From an uncultured Faecalibacterium sp. (GTDB lineage: Bacteria; Bacillota; Clostridia; Oscillospirales; Ruminococcaceae): a DNA stretch of 64,000 nt. Of this stretch, positions 50,322 through 59,099 are shown in pieces (the first letter of the stretch is position 1; each line of letters starts with the position of its first letter). A program made the translations under genes and the position numbers. The stretch lies in assembly GCA_934511465.1 (NCBI GenBank), contig CAKSWG010000001.1:1-64000 (forward strand), written 5' to 3'. Under the pieces are notes generated by a model. That model did not search any database. It was not told the origin of the DNA and worked only from the letters and a program-made list of their open reading frames with translations.

Positions 50322-51689
50322 ATGGCACAGACAAGCCGCGCATCCGACCTGACCAGCGGGCCGATGCTGCAAAAGATCATCCTGTTTTCGCTGCCGCTGG
50401 CGGCTTCCAGCATTTTGCAGCTGCTGTTCAATGCGGCGGACGTTGTGGTGGTGGGCCGCTTTGCGGGCAGCACCGCACTGGCCGCTGTGGGTTCCAACGG
50501 TTCGCTGATCAACCTGTTGGTGAACCTGTTCGTGGGGCTCTCGCTGGGTGCGAACGTTGTGGCGGCACGCTGCTTTGGCGCAAAGGACGAGCGCGGCGTA
50601 CAGGACACGGTACAGACCGCGGTGACGCTGGGCCTTGTCAGCGGCGTACTGCTGGCCGTGGTGGGCTTTTTTGCAGCCCGCGGCCTGCTGGAGCTGATGA
50701 GCTGCCCGGAGGACGTGATCGGCCTTTCCTCGCTGTACCTTAAAATTTATTTCATCGGTATGCCCATGACCATGCTGTACAATTTCAGCAGTGCTTTGCT
50801 GCGCGCCGTGGGCGACACCAAGCGCCCCCTATACTGTCTGGCAGCGGCAGGCATTATCAATGTGGTGCTGAACCTTGTGTTCGTGATCGGCTTCCACCTG
50901 AGCGTGGCAGGCGTGGCGCTGGCTACCATCATCAGCCAGACCGTTTCTGCCTGCATGGTGACTCACATGCTGATGAAGGAAGAGGGTGCTCTGCATCTGG
51001 ATCTGCGGCGGCTGGGTTTCCACATGGGTTCGCTCAAGCAGATCCTGCTTATCGGCCTGCCGGCAGGTTTGCAGAGCACCGTGTTCAGCCTTTCCAATGT
51101 GGTGATTCAATCGGCCATCAACTCCTTTGGTTCCACCGTGGTGGCAGGCAGCTCGGCCTCCGCAAACTTGGAAGGTTTTGTCTACACAGCCATGAATGCC
51201 TTTGCGCAGGCAGCAGTCACCTTCACCAGCCAGAACATCGGCGCACGCAAGTACCACAATCTTGACCGCGTGATGCTCAACTGCCTGATGTGCGCCCTCG
51301 TTACCGGCCTTGTGCTGGGCGGCGGTGCAGTGCTGGCGGGCAACCAGCTGCTGCACTTCTACTCTTCGGACGAAGCGGTGATCGCCGCCGGATACGACCG
51401 GCTGCGCATTATCTGCGGCACCTACCTGCTGTGCGGCATCATGGACACCCTGGCCAGCAGCCTGCGCGGCCTTGGCTACAGTGTGCTGCCCATGGTGGTG
51501 AGTCTTGTCGGCAGCTGCCTGCTGCGGCTGGTGTGGATCGCCACCATCTTCCAGCTGAACCGCACGCCGTTCATGCTGTACATCAGCTATCCCATCAGTT
51601 GGATCCTGACGGCTGCGGTGCATCTGACCTGCCTGCTGGTGGTGCGGCACAAGCTGCGCCAGAAGGGGCAGACCGTGCAGGCGGCGTAA
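50322..51689 (+). CDS. MATE-family efflux transporter
   Basis: 455 aa with 12 membrane helices in two halves. Na+- or H+-driven export of cationic compounds. The first half has LLFNAADVVVVGRFAGSTALAAVG and the second QSAINSFGSTVVAGSSASANLEG, the usual internal repeat, with PMTMLYNFSSALLRAVGDTKRPL between. Substrate unknown. AAAAGGAGG precedes the ATG. Confidence 0.93.
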   Translation: MAQTSRASDLTSGPMLQKIILFSLPLAASSILQLLFNAADVVVVGRFAGSTALAAVGSNGSLINLLVNLFVGLSLGANVVAARCFGAKDERGVQDTVQTAVTLGLVSGVLLAVVGFFAARGLLELMSCPEDVIGLSSLYLKIYFIGMPMTMLYNFSSALLRAVGDTKRPLYCLAAAGIINVVLNLVFVIGFHLSVAGVALATIISQTVSACMVTHMLMKEEGALHLDLRRLGFHMGSLKQILLIGLPAGLQSTVFSLSNVVIQSAINSFGSTVVAGSSASANLEGFVYTAMNAFAQAAVTFTSQNIGARKYHNLDRVMLNCLMCALVTGLVLGGGAVLAGNQLLHFYSSDEAVIAAGYDRLRIICGTYLLCGIMDTLASSLRGLGYSVLPMVVSLVGSCLLRLVWIATIFQLNRTPFMLYISYPISWILTAAVHLTCLLVVRHKLRQKGQTVQAA

Positions 51690-51738
51690 AAAAGAGCGGA
51701 GCAAAACGCAGGAAATGCGTTGCTCCGCTCTTTTTTAT
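51690..51738. terminator. Bidirectional terminator between MATE and acetyltransferase genes
   Basis: GAGCGGAGCA (51695-51704) pairs with TGCTCCGCTC (51721-51730), with an inner ACGCA/TGCGT stem, flanked by A6 and T6, serving both convergent genes. The last T's overlap the acetyltransferase stop. Confidence 0.9.
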
Positions 51739-52283
51739 AATTCTTTTGCCAGCAGATAGCGGTCGTAGCCGCCGTACATTTCCCTGCGGGCAACGATGAC
51801 AAAACCGGACGCAAGAGCGTTATGCAGACTGTACTGGTTTTCCGGGCTGACGGTGGCACCGATGTGGGTGATCGTTTCCGGAAAAAGCGGCAGCGCCGCT
51901 TCCAGCATGAGCCTTTGCAGGCCGTTGCCGCGGAAATCCGCGTGGACGATGGCGCTGTCGGCGTTGGCCCAATGGTCCCACTCGGCGCGCGGAATGTCCA
52001 TAAAAGCCGCATAGTTGTGCTCGCTCTGGCCGCAGAAGCGCACGATGAGGTAGCCGCCAAGACGCCTGCTCTGCCACGCGCCGATACAAAGGTCCTTTTG
52101 CAGATAGGCCGTAATGTTTTCCAGTGTGTCGGGCACGAACTGGCTCGGGTCCGGCATGGCGGCGCGCACTGCGTTCTGCAAAGCGTATACCGCCGGGGCA
52201 TCTTTTTCCGTGCAGCGGCACAGCAGCATGGGTGCAGGCGGGTCCACTGTTTTGCCGCAAATTTTATGCAAAAGCACTTCCAT
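51735..52283 (-). CDS. GNAT-family N-acetyltransferase
   Basis: 182 aa. The acetyl-CoA loop is seen as VHADFRGNGLQRLMLEAAL near residue 118, followed by GATVSPENQYSLHNALASGF, the usual GNAT C-terminal pattern. Acceptor unknown. GGAGGG precedes the ATG. Divergent from the GntR-pyrBI operon. Confidence 0.85.
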   Translation of the reverse strand: MEVLLHKICGKTVDPPAPMLLCRCTEKDAPAVYALQNAVRAAMPDPSQFVPDTLENITAYLQKDLCIGAWQSRRLGGYLIVRFCGQSEHNYAAFMDIPRAEWDHWANADSAIVHADFRGNGLQRLMLEAALPLFPETITHIGATVSPENQYSLHNALASGFVIVARREMYGGYDRYLLAKEL

Positions 52284-52327
52284 CTTGCTTTCCCTCCAAA
52301 ATAAAATCGTACTTTTATGCTGTTTCC

Positions 52328-52356
52328 AGTATAAATGCCGCTTTCATAAATGTCAA
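52328..52356 (-). promoter_or_regulatory. Consensus promoter for the acetyltransferase
   Basis: Minus strand TTGACA (52356-52351), 17-base spacer, TATACT (52333-52328). It overlaps the plus-strand promoter of gntR. Confidence 0.8.
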
Positions 52357-52369
52357 TTTATGCTATAAT
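52345..52369 (+). promoter_or_regulatory. gntR-pyrBI promoter with candidate operator palindrome
   Basis: TATAAT at 52364-52369 is the plus-strand -10. Just before it CATAAA (52345-52350) and TTTATG (52357-52362) form an inverted repeat with a 6-base centre that is the minus-strand -35. Such a site fits dimeric GntR binding, but this is untested. Confidence 0.5.
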
Positions 52370-52485
52370 AAAGTATAAGGGGTTTTGCAGTGCAGGACGG
52401 TGGTCACAAATGTGTCCTGTGCCGCAAGCACGCCCCAAGTCCCGGCAAGGGCAAGAGCCCTGCCTGTGAACGGAGGAACCGAACC

Positions 52486-53241
52486 ATGAAGGAATCTGCA
52501 CTTGCTTCTTCCAGCCGATTGGGCGGCGCTGTGATCAGCGACCGCGTGGTGGCAAGCCTGCTGGAAGAGCTGCGCGTCGGGCGCTATGCCCGGGCTGATC
52601 GTCTGCCCGCCGAGGTGGACCTTGCTGCGGAACTGGGCGTAAGCCGCACCGTGATCCGTGACGCATTGAGCGAAATGGAGCGCGCCGGCTATGTGGAGCG
52701 CGTACGCGGCATTGGCACGGTGGTGAACCGCGCCGTGCTGGGCCTGCGCAGCCGGCTGGACCAGAAGCTGGAATATTACCCGCTGATCCGCAGTTTTGGC
52801 AGCTACCCCCACGCCGACGGCATTCAGGTCTTCCCCATCCGCGCCGGAGAAGAGCTGGCACACGATCTGGAGATCGAGCCCTGCGACGATGTGATCTGCA
52901 TCAAAAAACGCATTCTGGCCGATACCACCCCGGTGATCTATTCCATCGACTACCTGCCCAAGGCCCTGTTCGGCACCCGGGATTACACCCGCATCGATCT
53001 GACCGGCGGCGTATTCGACATTCTGGAGCGGGAGTGCCACCAGCAGATCTCCTCCAACGTTGCCCACCTGAAAGCAAGCTGCGGCGACGAGGCCATCCGT
53101 TCGGCCATGCGCCTTGCACCCGGCGAGGCCATGCTGCTGTTGGACGAAGTGTGTTTCAATCGTTTGTGCCGCCCGGTGATGCGTTCGCTGAGCTACTACA
53201 CAAACTTCTTTGATTTTTCTATCCTACGCAAACTGCTTTAA
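52486..53241 (+). CDS. GntR-family regulator with UTRA domain
   Basis: 251 aa. Winged helix-turn-helix (residues ~15-85: [40 protein letters not shown]) followed by a UTRA-like ligand domain (~95-240). GGAGG fixes the ATG at 52486. It is 16 bases upstream of pyrB and so almost certainly cotranscribed with pyrBI; ligand unknown, with a pyrimidine-related or FadR-like effector possible. Confidence 0.88.
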   Translation: MKESALASSSRLGGAVISDRVVASLLEELRVGRYARADRLPAEVDLAAELGVSRTVIRDALSEMERAGYVERVRGIGTVVNRAVLGLRSRLDQKLEYYPLIRSFGSYPHADGIQVFPIRAGEELAHDLEIEPCDDVICIKKRILADTTPVIYSIDYLPKALFGTRDYTRIDLTGGVFDILERECHQQISSNVAHLKASCGDEAIRSAMRLAPGEAMLLLDEVCFNRLCRPVMRSLSYYTNFFDFSILRKLL

Positions 53242-53257
53242 ATGGAGGTATGTACCC

Positions 53258-54199
53258 ATGCGACATCTGATCGACCCGTTGGATTTTACCCAGCAGGAAA
53301 TCTCCACGCTGCTTGATCTGGCCGACCGCATCCACGATGACCCGGCCGCGTATCAGGAAGTGGCCAGCCACAAAAAGCTGGCCACCCTGTTCTACGAGCC
53401 GTCCACCCGCACCCGCCTTTCGTTTGAAGCCGCCATGCTGAATCTGGGCGGCCATGTACTGGGCTTCCCCAGCGAGAACGTTTCCAGCGCCAGCAAGGGT
53501 GAGAGCGTGGCCGACACCATCCGCGTAGTGTCCTGCTATGCGGATATCGTGGCCATGCGCCACCCCAAAGAGGGCGCACCGCTGCGCGCTTCCCGGTATT
53601 CCCGCATCCCGGTGATCAACGCAGGCGACGGCGGCCACCAACACCCCACCCAGACCCTGACCGACCTCATGACCATCCGCCGCCGCATGGGACGGCTGGA
53701 CGACCTGACCATCGGCCTGTGCGGCGACCTGAAGTTCGGCCGCACCGTGCATTCCCTCATCAAGACCATGGCACGCTGCAAGAACATCCGCTTTGTGCTC
53801 ATCAGCCCGGAAGAGCTGCGGGTGCCGGACTATATCATCACCGATGTGCTGGAAGCAAACGGCATCCCCTACAGGGAGACCCGCAGTCTGGAGGAATCCA
53901 TGCCGGAGCTGGACATCCTGTACATGACCCGTGTGCAGAAAGAGCGTTTCTTCAACGAGGAGGACTACATCCGCCTGAAAAACAGTTACATCCTGACCAA
54001 GGAAAAGATGCGCCTTGCAAAGCCGGATATGGCGGTGCTGCATCCCCTGCCCCGCGTGAACGAGATCGCGCTGGACGTGGACAACGACCCGCGCGCTGCC
54101 TACTTTGAGCAGGTACAGAACGGTGTGTACGTCCGCATGGCACTGATCATGACCCTGCTGGGCCTTACCGACCCCAAGGCACCCAAGGAGGAGAACTGA
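53258..54199 (+). CDS. pyrB: Aspartate carbamoyltransferase catalytic subunit
   Basis: 313 aa. Joins carbamoyl phosphate and aspartate in UMP synthesis. [13 protein letters not shown] (carbamoyl-phosphate site, near residue 46), [14 protein letters not shown] near 127 and [13 protein letters not shown] are diagnostic. GGAGG precedes ATG 53258; the frame opens earlier without a ribosome site. One base separates it from pyrI. Confidence 0.97.
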   Translation: MRHLIDPLDFTQQEISTLLDLADRIHDDPAAYQEVASHKKLATLFYEPSTRTRLSFEAAMLNLGGHVLGFPSENVSSASKGESVADTIRVVSCYADIVAMRHPKEGAPLRASRYSRIPVINAGDGGHQHPTQTLTDLMTIRRRMGRLDDLTIGLCGDLKFGRTVHSLIKTMARCKNIRFVLISPEELRVPDYIITDVLEANGIPYRETRSLEESMPELDILYMTRVQKERFFNEEDYIRLKNSYILTKEKMRLAKPDMAVLHPLPRVNEIALDVDNDPRAAYFEQVQNGVYVRMALIMTLLGLTDPKAPKEEN

Positions 54200-54200
54200 T

Positions 54201-54638
54201 ATGCTGAACATCGACGAAATTCAGAACGGCATTGTGATCGACCACATCAAGGCGGGCACCGCCATCGGTCTGATGGACCTGCTGGGCATCGCGGGCAACC
54301 GCACCGCCAGCGTGGCGCTGATCCAGAATGCACGCAGCAACAAGAGTGAGACCGGCCGCAAGGACATCATCAAGGTGGAGGGCGATGCTTCCTGGCTGAA
54401 TCTGGACGTGCTGGCCTACCTTGACCCGGATATCAGCGTGACCATCATTGAAAACGGCAAGGCTGTGCGCAAGGAAAAGCCCAAGCCCCCCAAGCGTCTG
54501 GTGAACATTGTGCGGTGCAAGAACCCCCGCTGCATCTCCTCCATTGAGGAAGAGTGCGACCAGATCTTTGAGCTGAGCTCCAACGGCAAATACCGCTGCA
54601 TCTACTGTGAGCAGGAGTTGCAGGTAAAGCCGGAGTGA
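54201..54638 (+). CDS. pyrI: Aspartate carbamoyltransferase regulatory subunit
   Basis: 145 aa. Zinc-binding subunit giving nucleotide control of PyrB. The allosteric domain has DEIQNGIVIDHIKAGTA and the C-terminal zinc domain has four Cys (RCKNPRC and YRCIYC). It starts two bases after the pyrB stop, so the holoenzyme is co-translated. A strong terminator follows. Confidence 0.96.
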   Translation: MLNIDEIQNGIVIDHIKAGTAIGLMDLLGIAGNRTASVALIQNARSNKSETGRKDIIKVEGDASWLNLDVLAYLDPDISVTIIENGKAVRKEKPKPPKRLVNIVRCKNPRCISSIEEECDQIFELSSNGKYRCIYCEQELQVKPE

Positions 54639-54652
54639 TCTTTGCATCCAGC

Positions 54653-54690
54653 AAAAAGCAGGAACGTCAAAAGGCGTTCCTGCTTTTTTG
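54653..54690 (+). terminator. Terminator of gntR-pyrBI
   Basis: A perfect 14-bp stem (54653-54666 with 54675-54688) ends in TTTTTT. Confidence 0.92.
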
Positions 54691-54699
54691 TATAACAAA

Positions 54700-55085
54700 A
54701 CCGCTGTACACATAAAAATGCACAGCGGCCCATTTTTCATAAAAAATCTGGCAGAACTCTCCCCGACGCAGAAACCTTTTTGCCCGGTTTTGCGCTCCGT
54801 TCCCACACACAGCACAAAATATGAGCAGAAAATGCGACATGAGTGACTTTATCAGCAGCAACCCCCAAGGAAGCCGTTGAAAGCCCTGCCAGACGACCTG
54901 CGCGGCACACGACCGCACAGCTGAAAGCAAAGGGCAGGCAGACAGCTTAACACGCACCACTGTCCGGTCTACTGCAAACTGCTAAAACTTCACCGGAGAA
55001 AGCCCGGCCGCAAATCCGTTTTAACCATGCAGGAAATGCCTTTACCGGTTTCAGTATAGCATCGTTGCACTGTTGTTGCAGAGAA
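54700..55085 (-). other. Possible orphan transcription unit (small RNA or peptide)
   Basis: In the 472-base gap between pyrI and the histidine kinase the minus strand has CTGCAA, 17 bases, TATACT (about 55076-55049) and, about 330 bases on, the hairpin CCGCTGT/ACAGCGG (near 54707-54735) followed by TTTTG. No convincing ORF lies between; several short frames exist but none with a ribosome site and clear protein character. I see no match to tmRNA, RNase P, SRP or 6S signatures. Confidence 0.3.
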
Positions 55086-55111
55086 CTTGTCATAAACTGT
55101 CGGTGTCCATG

Positions 55112-56398
55112 TCATAAATTGCACACCGGGATGGAACAGGTAAACCGGAACCATCGGTCGCGGCAGCTGACCGTGTACTCTGCGCCGTATTTGCGCAGCA
55201 CCTGCTGCACATTGGCAAGGCCCATGCCGTGGCCGCTCTCCTTTTTGGTGGAGCCGGGCAGCTTGCCGTCCTCAAGGTCCAGATCGTACTGCACACGGTT
55301 GCGCACTGAGAGCAGATATTCCTCCGGTGTTTTGCGGATGCGCACATATACTTCCGGCGGCAGCGCCTGTTCTGCCGCGCGGATGGCGTTATCCAAAAGG
55401 TTGGAAAGTACAATGACCATGTCCATACTGTCGAAGGGCATCCGTTTCAGATCACACAGGTCAAAGTAGACGTTCACACCCACTTTTGCCGCTTCTTCGT
55501 ACTTTTTACTGAGAATGGAATCCAACAGCGGGTTGTGGGTGTCCATGATGGTGGTGCCTGCCGCCACGGTCTTGCTGACGCTGGCGATATAGGCCCGCGC
55601 ACCTTTTAAATCGCCCTGCATCACAAGTGCATCCAGCGCACTGATGTGATTGGTGAATTCGTGGGTGAGCCGCCGCTGTGCCGTGTAGGAATCCAGCAGG
55701 GCTTCCGCCCGCTGCTGTTCCAGCTGGGCGCGGTAGCGGGAGTTTTCCCGCTGCACCACCTGATCGTTGAACATTTGCACAATGGCGATATGCACCAGCA
55801 CCGCCACGGTCATGCCGAGCGTCAGCAGCATGGTCATAAGGGTGGCACGCTGCCGGGTGCCCGTGACCATCAGCACGATATTCAGCACCACAGCCACCCC
55901 CGGGAAAAAGGACATCACCAGTGCTTGCAGCGGCTGCAATGCGCGCTTCTGGTTCCAGCTGCGCAGAAATTGCGCAACCGCCGCACCCACGCCGAGGATC
56001 GCGGCGCACAGCGCGATCAGGCAGCCGGGATAGTGCCATGCTTCGCCCGTGCACACCCCTGTGAACCATGAGTAGGTATAGTTGACTGTATTTTCCGTGA
56101 GCAGGCACATGGTGCCGTTGATCAGGCAGGCAGTAAGCTTATCGGCAAAGGTACCGCCAAACAGCTGCACCGTAATAAACAGGTACAGCATGTTGAGCAA
56201 AACGCTCTGTACATTGAAAAAGGGCATCCCGCCCGCAATGGAAAGGCCAAGCTGACACAGCCCCAGCAGTTCTGCCCACAGCACCGGCCAGCGCACTTTT
56301 CCCCTGCCCAGATAGGCCCACTCCACCAGAATAAAGGCGTTCCACTGGACCAGACACACCAGATGGCCGAGCATTGCTTCCGCAATTACATTACTCAT
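55112..56398 (-). CDS. GHKL-type sensor histidine kinase (Agr/VirS-like)
   Basis: 428 aa. About six membrane helices (residues 1-200), a short coiled coil (QRENSRYRAQLEQQRAEALLDS), H-box LTHEFTNHISALDAL, N-box VLSNLLDNAIRAAE and G-box GHGMGLANV. This is the AgrC/ComD-type class that senses peptides in known cases. ATG 56398 overlaps the regulator gene's stop by eight bases; ATG 56404 is an alternative with a closer GGAAAGGG. No agrB or agrD is visible next to it. Confidence 0.9.
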   Translation of the reverse strand: MSNVIAEAMLGHLVCLVQWNAFILVEWAYLGRGKVRWPVLWAELLGLCQLGLSIAGGMPFFNVQSVLLNMLYLFITVQLFGGTFADKLTACLINGTMCLLTENTVNYTYSWFTGVCTGEAWHYPGCLIALCAAILGVGAAVAQFLRSWNQKRALQPLQALVMSFFPGVAVVLNIVLMVTGTRQRATLMTMLLTLGMTVAVLVHIAIVQMFNDQVVQRENSRYRAQLEQQRAEALLDSYTAQRRLTHEFTNHISALDALVMQGDLKGARAYIASVSKTVAAGTTIMDTHNPLLDSILSKKYEEAAKVGVNVYFDLCDLKRMPFDSMDMVIVLSNLLDNAIRAAEQALPPEVYVRIRKTPEEYLLSVRNRVQYDLDLEDGKLPGSTKKESGHGMGLANVQQVLRKYGAEYTVSCRDRWFRFTCSIPVCNL

Positions 56399-57113
56399 CC
56401 ACATACTGCCCTTTCCATTCCAGATATGCGTTTTGGATGGCCGCGTAGCCCGCACGGCTCACGCTCAGTTCCACACCGTTTTTCAGCAGAGCGCGGTAGC
56501 TGCGGATGCTGCGCACGTACTGCATGTTCACCACATCGCTGCGGCTCACCTGCAAAAAGCCGTTTTCGTACAGCATCTGCGGCAGGTCGGCAATTTTGCC
56601 GTAATAGGTGCAGATGGGCTGGCGGGCAATATCGCCGTAGACATTGATCTGGCGCAGGTCGCTTTCCAGATAATAGATCTGGTCCAGAGGGATCTCGGTC
56701 TCAATGCGGTTGTGGTGCACCGTCAGGGTCTTGTGCTGGTCGGTCAGGGCGGCAAGCAGATCGTCCAGACACTTGGGCAGTGTGCGCACGATGTCCCGCT
56801 TGAGCAGGTAGCGGTACGCATTGACCGTATAACCCTCCAACGCAAATTCCAGATAGGCCGAAACATACACCAGCATCATGCCAGGGCACTTCTGCTTGAG
56901 CTGACGGCCCAGTACCATGCCGTTGACACCGGGCATATCCACATCCAGAAACGCAAGCTGATACAGTTCCAGCTCCGGCGTTGTCAGCGCTTCTTCGCCA
57001 CAGGTGCAGAGGGTCGTCTGCACCTGTATGCTGTGGGCCGCAAAGTATGCGTCAACGTATTCCGCCATGCGGGTGCCAAAGGCCGCATCGTCATCACAGA
57101 TCAGAATGTGCAT
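56391..57113 (-). CDS. LytTR-family response regulator
   Basis: 240 aa. Receiver domain with the acidic DDD at 7-9, phosphorylated Asp57 in LAFLDVDMPG and Lys in KRD, followed by a LytTR DNA-binding domain (residues ~130-235) with RIETEIPLDQIYYLESD and VSRSDVVNMQYVRSI. Cognate partner of the kinase, translationally coupled to it. AAAGGAGG precedes the ATG. Confidence 0.94.
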   Translation of the reverse strand: MHILICDDDAAFGTRMAEYVDAYFAAHSIQVQTTLCTCGEEALTTPELELYQLAFLDVDMPGVNGMVLGRQLKQKCPGMMLVYVSAYLEFALEGYTVNAYRYLLKRDIVRTLPKCLDDLLAALTDQHKTLTVHHNRIETEIPLDQIYYLESDLRQINVYGDIARQPICTYYGKIADLPQMLYENGFLQVSRSDVVNMQYVRSIRSYRALLKNGVELSVSRAGYAAIQNAYLEWKGQYVDE

Positions 57114-57182
57114 CGTGCCGAAACCTCCTTTCTACCGCAAAGGCCCCTCTTATTTATGGAATAAGAAGAGCCTTCCATTCAC

Positions 57183-57378
57183 GAGCTCGCCCTCTCAGTC
57201 AAACCCTTTCGGGTTTGACAGCTCCCCCAAAGTGGGAGCCTTTGGCAGTCTATGCGAAGTGTATCTTTCTGCCAAGGCCTCTCCCTTTGATAGACTTCCC
57301 CCGGCCGGGGGAAGATGTCGCGTGAGCGACAGAAAGGGGAACGAGGTGTCACCGAAGGTGACAGAGAGGGCGAGGTCG
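57183..57378. repeat. Dispersed palindromic repeat, type R, copy 3 (head-to-head pair)
   Basis: Left half 57183-57252 inverted (GCCCTCTCAGTCAAACCC ... GGGAGCCTTTGGCA), right half 57272-57378 direct (TGCCAAGGCCTCTCCCTTTG, then CTTCCCCCGGCCGGGGGAAG, then GACAGAGAGGGCGAG). The right half has an inserted CG-rich palindrome also present in the 63.4-kb copy. Fills the gap after the NSS transporter. Confidence 0.75.
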
Positions 57379-57383
57379 CTTAT

Positions 57384-58754
57384 TTACGCAAAAAATTTAT
57401 CGTAGATACCAAAGGCAAAGATGAACAGCACGATCACCGGCAGTACATAGGTCAGGTAGCCGCGCATCCAGTCGTGCATCTTGAGGCCCACGCCGGTGTT
57501 GACTTCCTTTTTATAGTTGTCCCAGCCCCAGCCGTATTTGGTAACGCAGAACAGCAGATATACCAGAGAACCCAGCGGCAGGAACAGGTTGCTGACGAGG
57601 AAATCTTCAAAGTCCAGCACAGCGCCGCCGAACACCGCAAAACCATCCCATGCCCACAGGTTGTAGCCCAGCACACAGGGCAGCGAAAGTGCCGTGATGA
57701 GTACAAAGTTGACCAGACTGGACTTTTTGCGGCTGCATCCGGTAAGCTCCATGCCGCAGCAGATGATGTTCTCAAACACGGCCAGCACCGTGGAAAGGGC
57801 CGCGAACGCCATAAAGAGGAAGAACAGCGTGCCCCACAACCGGCCCATTGCCATGTTGGCAAAGATGTTGGGCAGCGTGATGAAGATCAGGCTGGGGCCG
57901 CTGGTCTGGTCCACGCCATAGGTGAAGCAGGCCGGGAAGATGATGAGACCTGCGGTGATGGCCACAAAGGTATCCAGCACCACGATGCGGGCAGATTCAC
58001 CCAGCAGCGAGTGTTCCTTGCCGATGTAGCTGCCAAAGATGGACATTGCGCCGATGCCAAGGCTCAGGGTGAAGAAGGCCTGATTCATGGCGGACACCAG
58101 CGTATTGACCACGCCCACCTCTTCCATGCGCTGGAAGTCGGGCACGAGGAAAAAGCGCAGGCCCTCCTTTGCGCCGGGCATGAACAGGCTGTTGACGGCC
58201 AGCACCACCATGATCACCAGCAGTGCGATCATCATGACCTTGGTCACTCGCTCAAGGCCGTTTTGCAGGCCCTTGGCGCACACCAGAATGCCCAGCGCCA
58301 CAACAAAGACCATCCAGAAGGCCATGACACCGGGGTCTGCCAGCATCTCGGTAAACTTGCCGGCCACCTGATCGGCATTGAGTCCTGCCAGCTTTCCGGC
58401 TGCGGTCATGTAGAAATAATGCAGCATCCAGCCTGCCACGGTGGTGTAGAACATCATGAGCAGGTAGCAGCCAATGAGGGTGAGATAGCCGTGGATGTGC
58501 CACTTCCGGCCCGGCTTTTCCAGTGCCTGATAGGCCCGCACCGGGCTCTTGCGGGAAGCGCGTCCCACCGCAAACTCCATGGTCATAATGGGCAGGCCCA
58601 GAATGACCAGAAAGAGCAGGTAGAACAGCACAAATGCTCCGCCGCCGCCCTGACCGGCGATGTACGGGAACTTCCACACGTTGCCGATGCCGATGGCACA
58701 GCCTGCCGAAAGCAGAATGAAGCCCAAGCGGGACTTCAGGTTTTCTCTTTCCAT
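57384..58754 (-). CDS. Sodium-dependent transporter, NSS/SNF family
   Basis: 456 aa, about 11-12 membrane helices. LeuT-like Na+ symporter for an amino acid or amine. The helix-1 signature SAGCAIGIGNVWKFPYI with the unwound substrate site, followed by GGGGAFVLFY, is clear. AAGGAG precedes ATG 58754; the extension upstream lacks such a site. Substrate unknown. Confidence 0.93.
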   Translation of the reverse strand: MERENLKSRLGFILLSAGCAIGIGNVWKFPYIAGQGGGGAFVLFYLLFLVILGLPIMTMEFAVGRASRKSPVRAYQALEKPGRKWHIHGYLTLIGCYLLMMFYTTVAGWMLHYFYMTAAGKLAGLNADQVAGKFTEMLADPGVMAFWMVFVVALGILVCAKGLQNGLERVTKVMMIALLVIMVVLAVNSLFMPGAKEGLRFFLVPDFQRMEEVGVVNTLVSAMNQAFFTLSLGIGAMSIFGSYIGKEHSLLGESARIVVLDTFVAITAGLIIFPACFTYGVDQTSGPSLIFITLPNIFANMAMGRLWGTLFFLFMAFAALSTVLAVFENIICCGMELTGCSRKKSSLVNFVLITALSLPCVLGYNLWAWDGFAVFGGAVLDFEDFLVSNLFLPLGSLVYLLFCVTKYGWGWDNYKKEVNTGVGLKMHDWMRGYLTYVLPVIVLFIFAFGIYDKFFA

Positions 58755-58827
58755 GATTCCAAAACTCCTTGTTTCCAGTTCTGCTCTGTCCGCCGTCCAA
58801 TGGGCCGGGCAAAGCGTTGCTTTTGTA

Positions 58828-58833
58828 TTATAG
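58828..58833 (-). promoter_or_regulatory. -10 box for the NSS transporter
   Basis: Minus strand TATAAT, 74 bases before the ATG; the -35 is not clear. Confidence 0.45.
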
Positions 58834-59005
58834 CACAAATTCTGTCGATGAACAGGGCCGCTTCAAAAGGATGAACTTTTGTTGTCAAAAGTATTTGCTG
58901 TTTTTCAGGCGTGCACAATCCTGCCAGCAGCAGGATCATACGGCAATTTTCATTGAAGATTCGTCAGTTTTCGACATTTCCTAAGTGCAAATCAATTTTG
59001 CTCAC

Positions 59006-59042
59006 CTGAAAGGTGAAGAGCTGACAGTTCTTCACCTTTCAG
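59006..59042. repeat. Perfect 14-bp inverted repeat in the NSS-rluB gap
   Basis: CTGAAAGGTGAAGA (59006-59019) pairs with TCTTCACCTTTCAG (59029-59042), loop GCTGACAGT. The rest of 58834-59005 shows nothing recognisable. May be a second terminator or a protein-binding site. Confidence 0.55.
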
Positions 59043-59053
59043 CCCGGCAGCAA

Positions 59054-59089
59054 AAAAGGGAGAAGCGTCTTTGGACACTTCTCCCTTTT
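59054..59089 (-). terminator. Terminator of rluB
   Basis: AAAAGGGAGAAG (59054-59065) pairs with CTTCTCCCTTTT (59078-59089); six T's follow on the minus strand. Confidence 0.88.
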
Positions 59090-59099
59090 ACAGGTGTAT

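Noticed and set aside
54639-55111. tmRNA, RNase P RNA, SRP RNA or 6S RNA in the gap after pyrI
   Set aside because: None of the conserved sequence blocks of these RNAs is visible on either strand.
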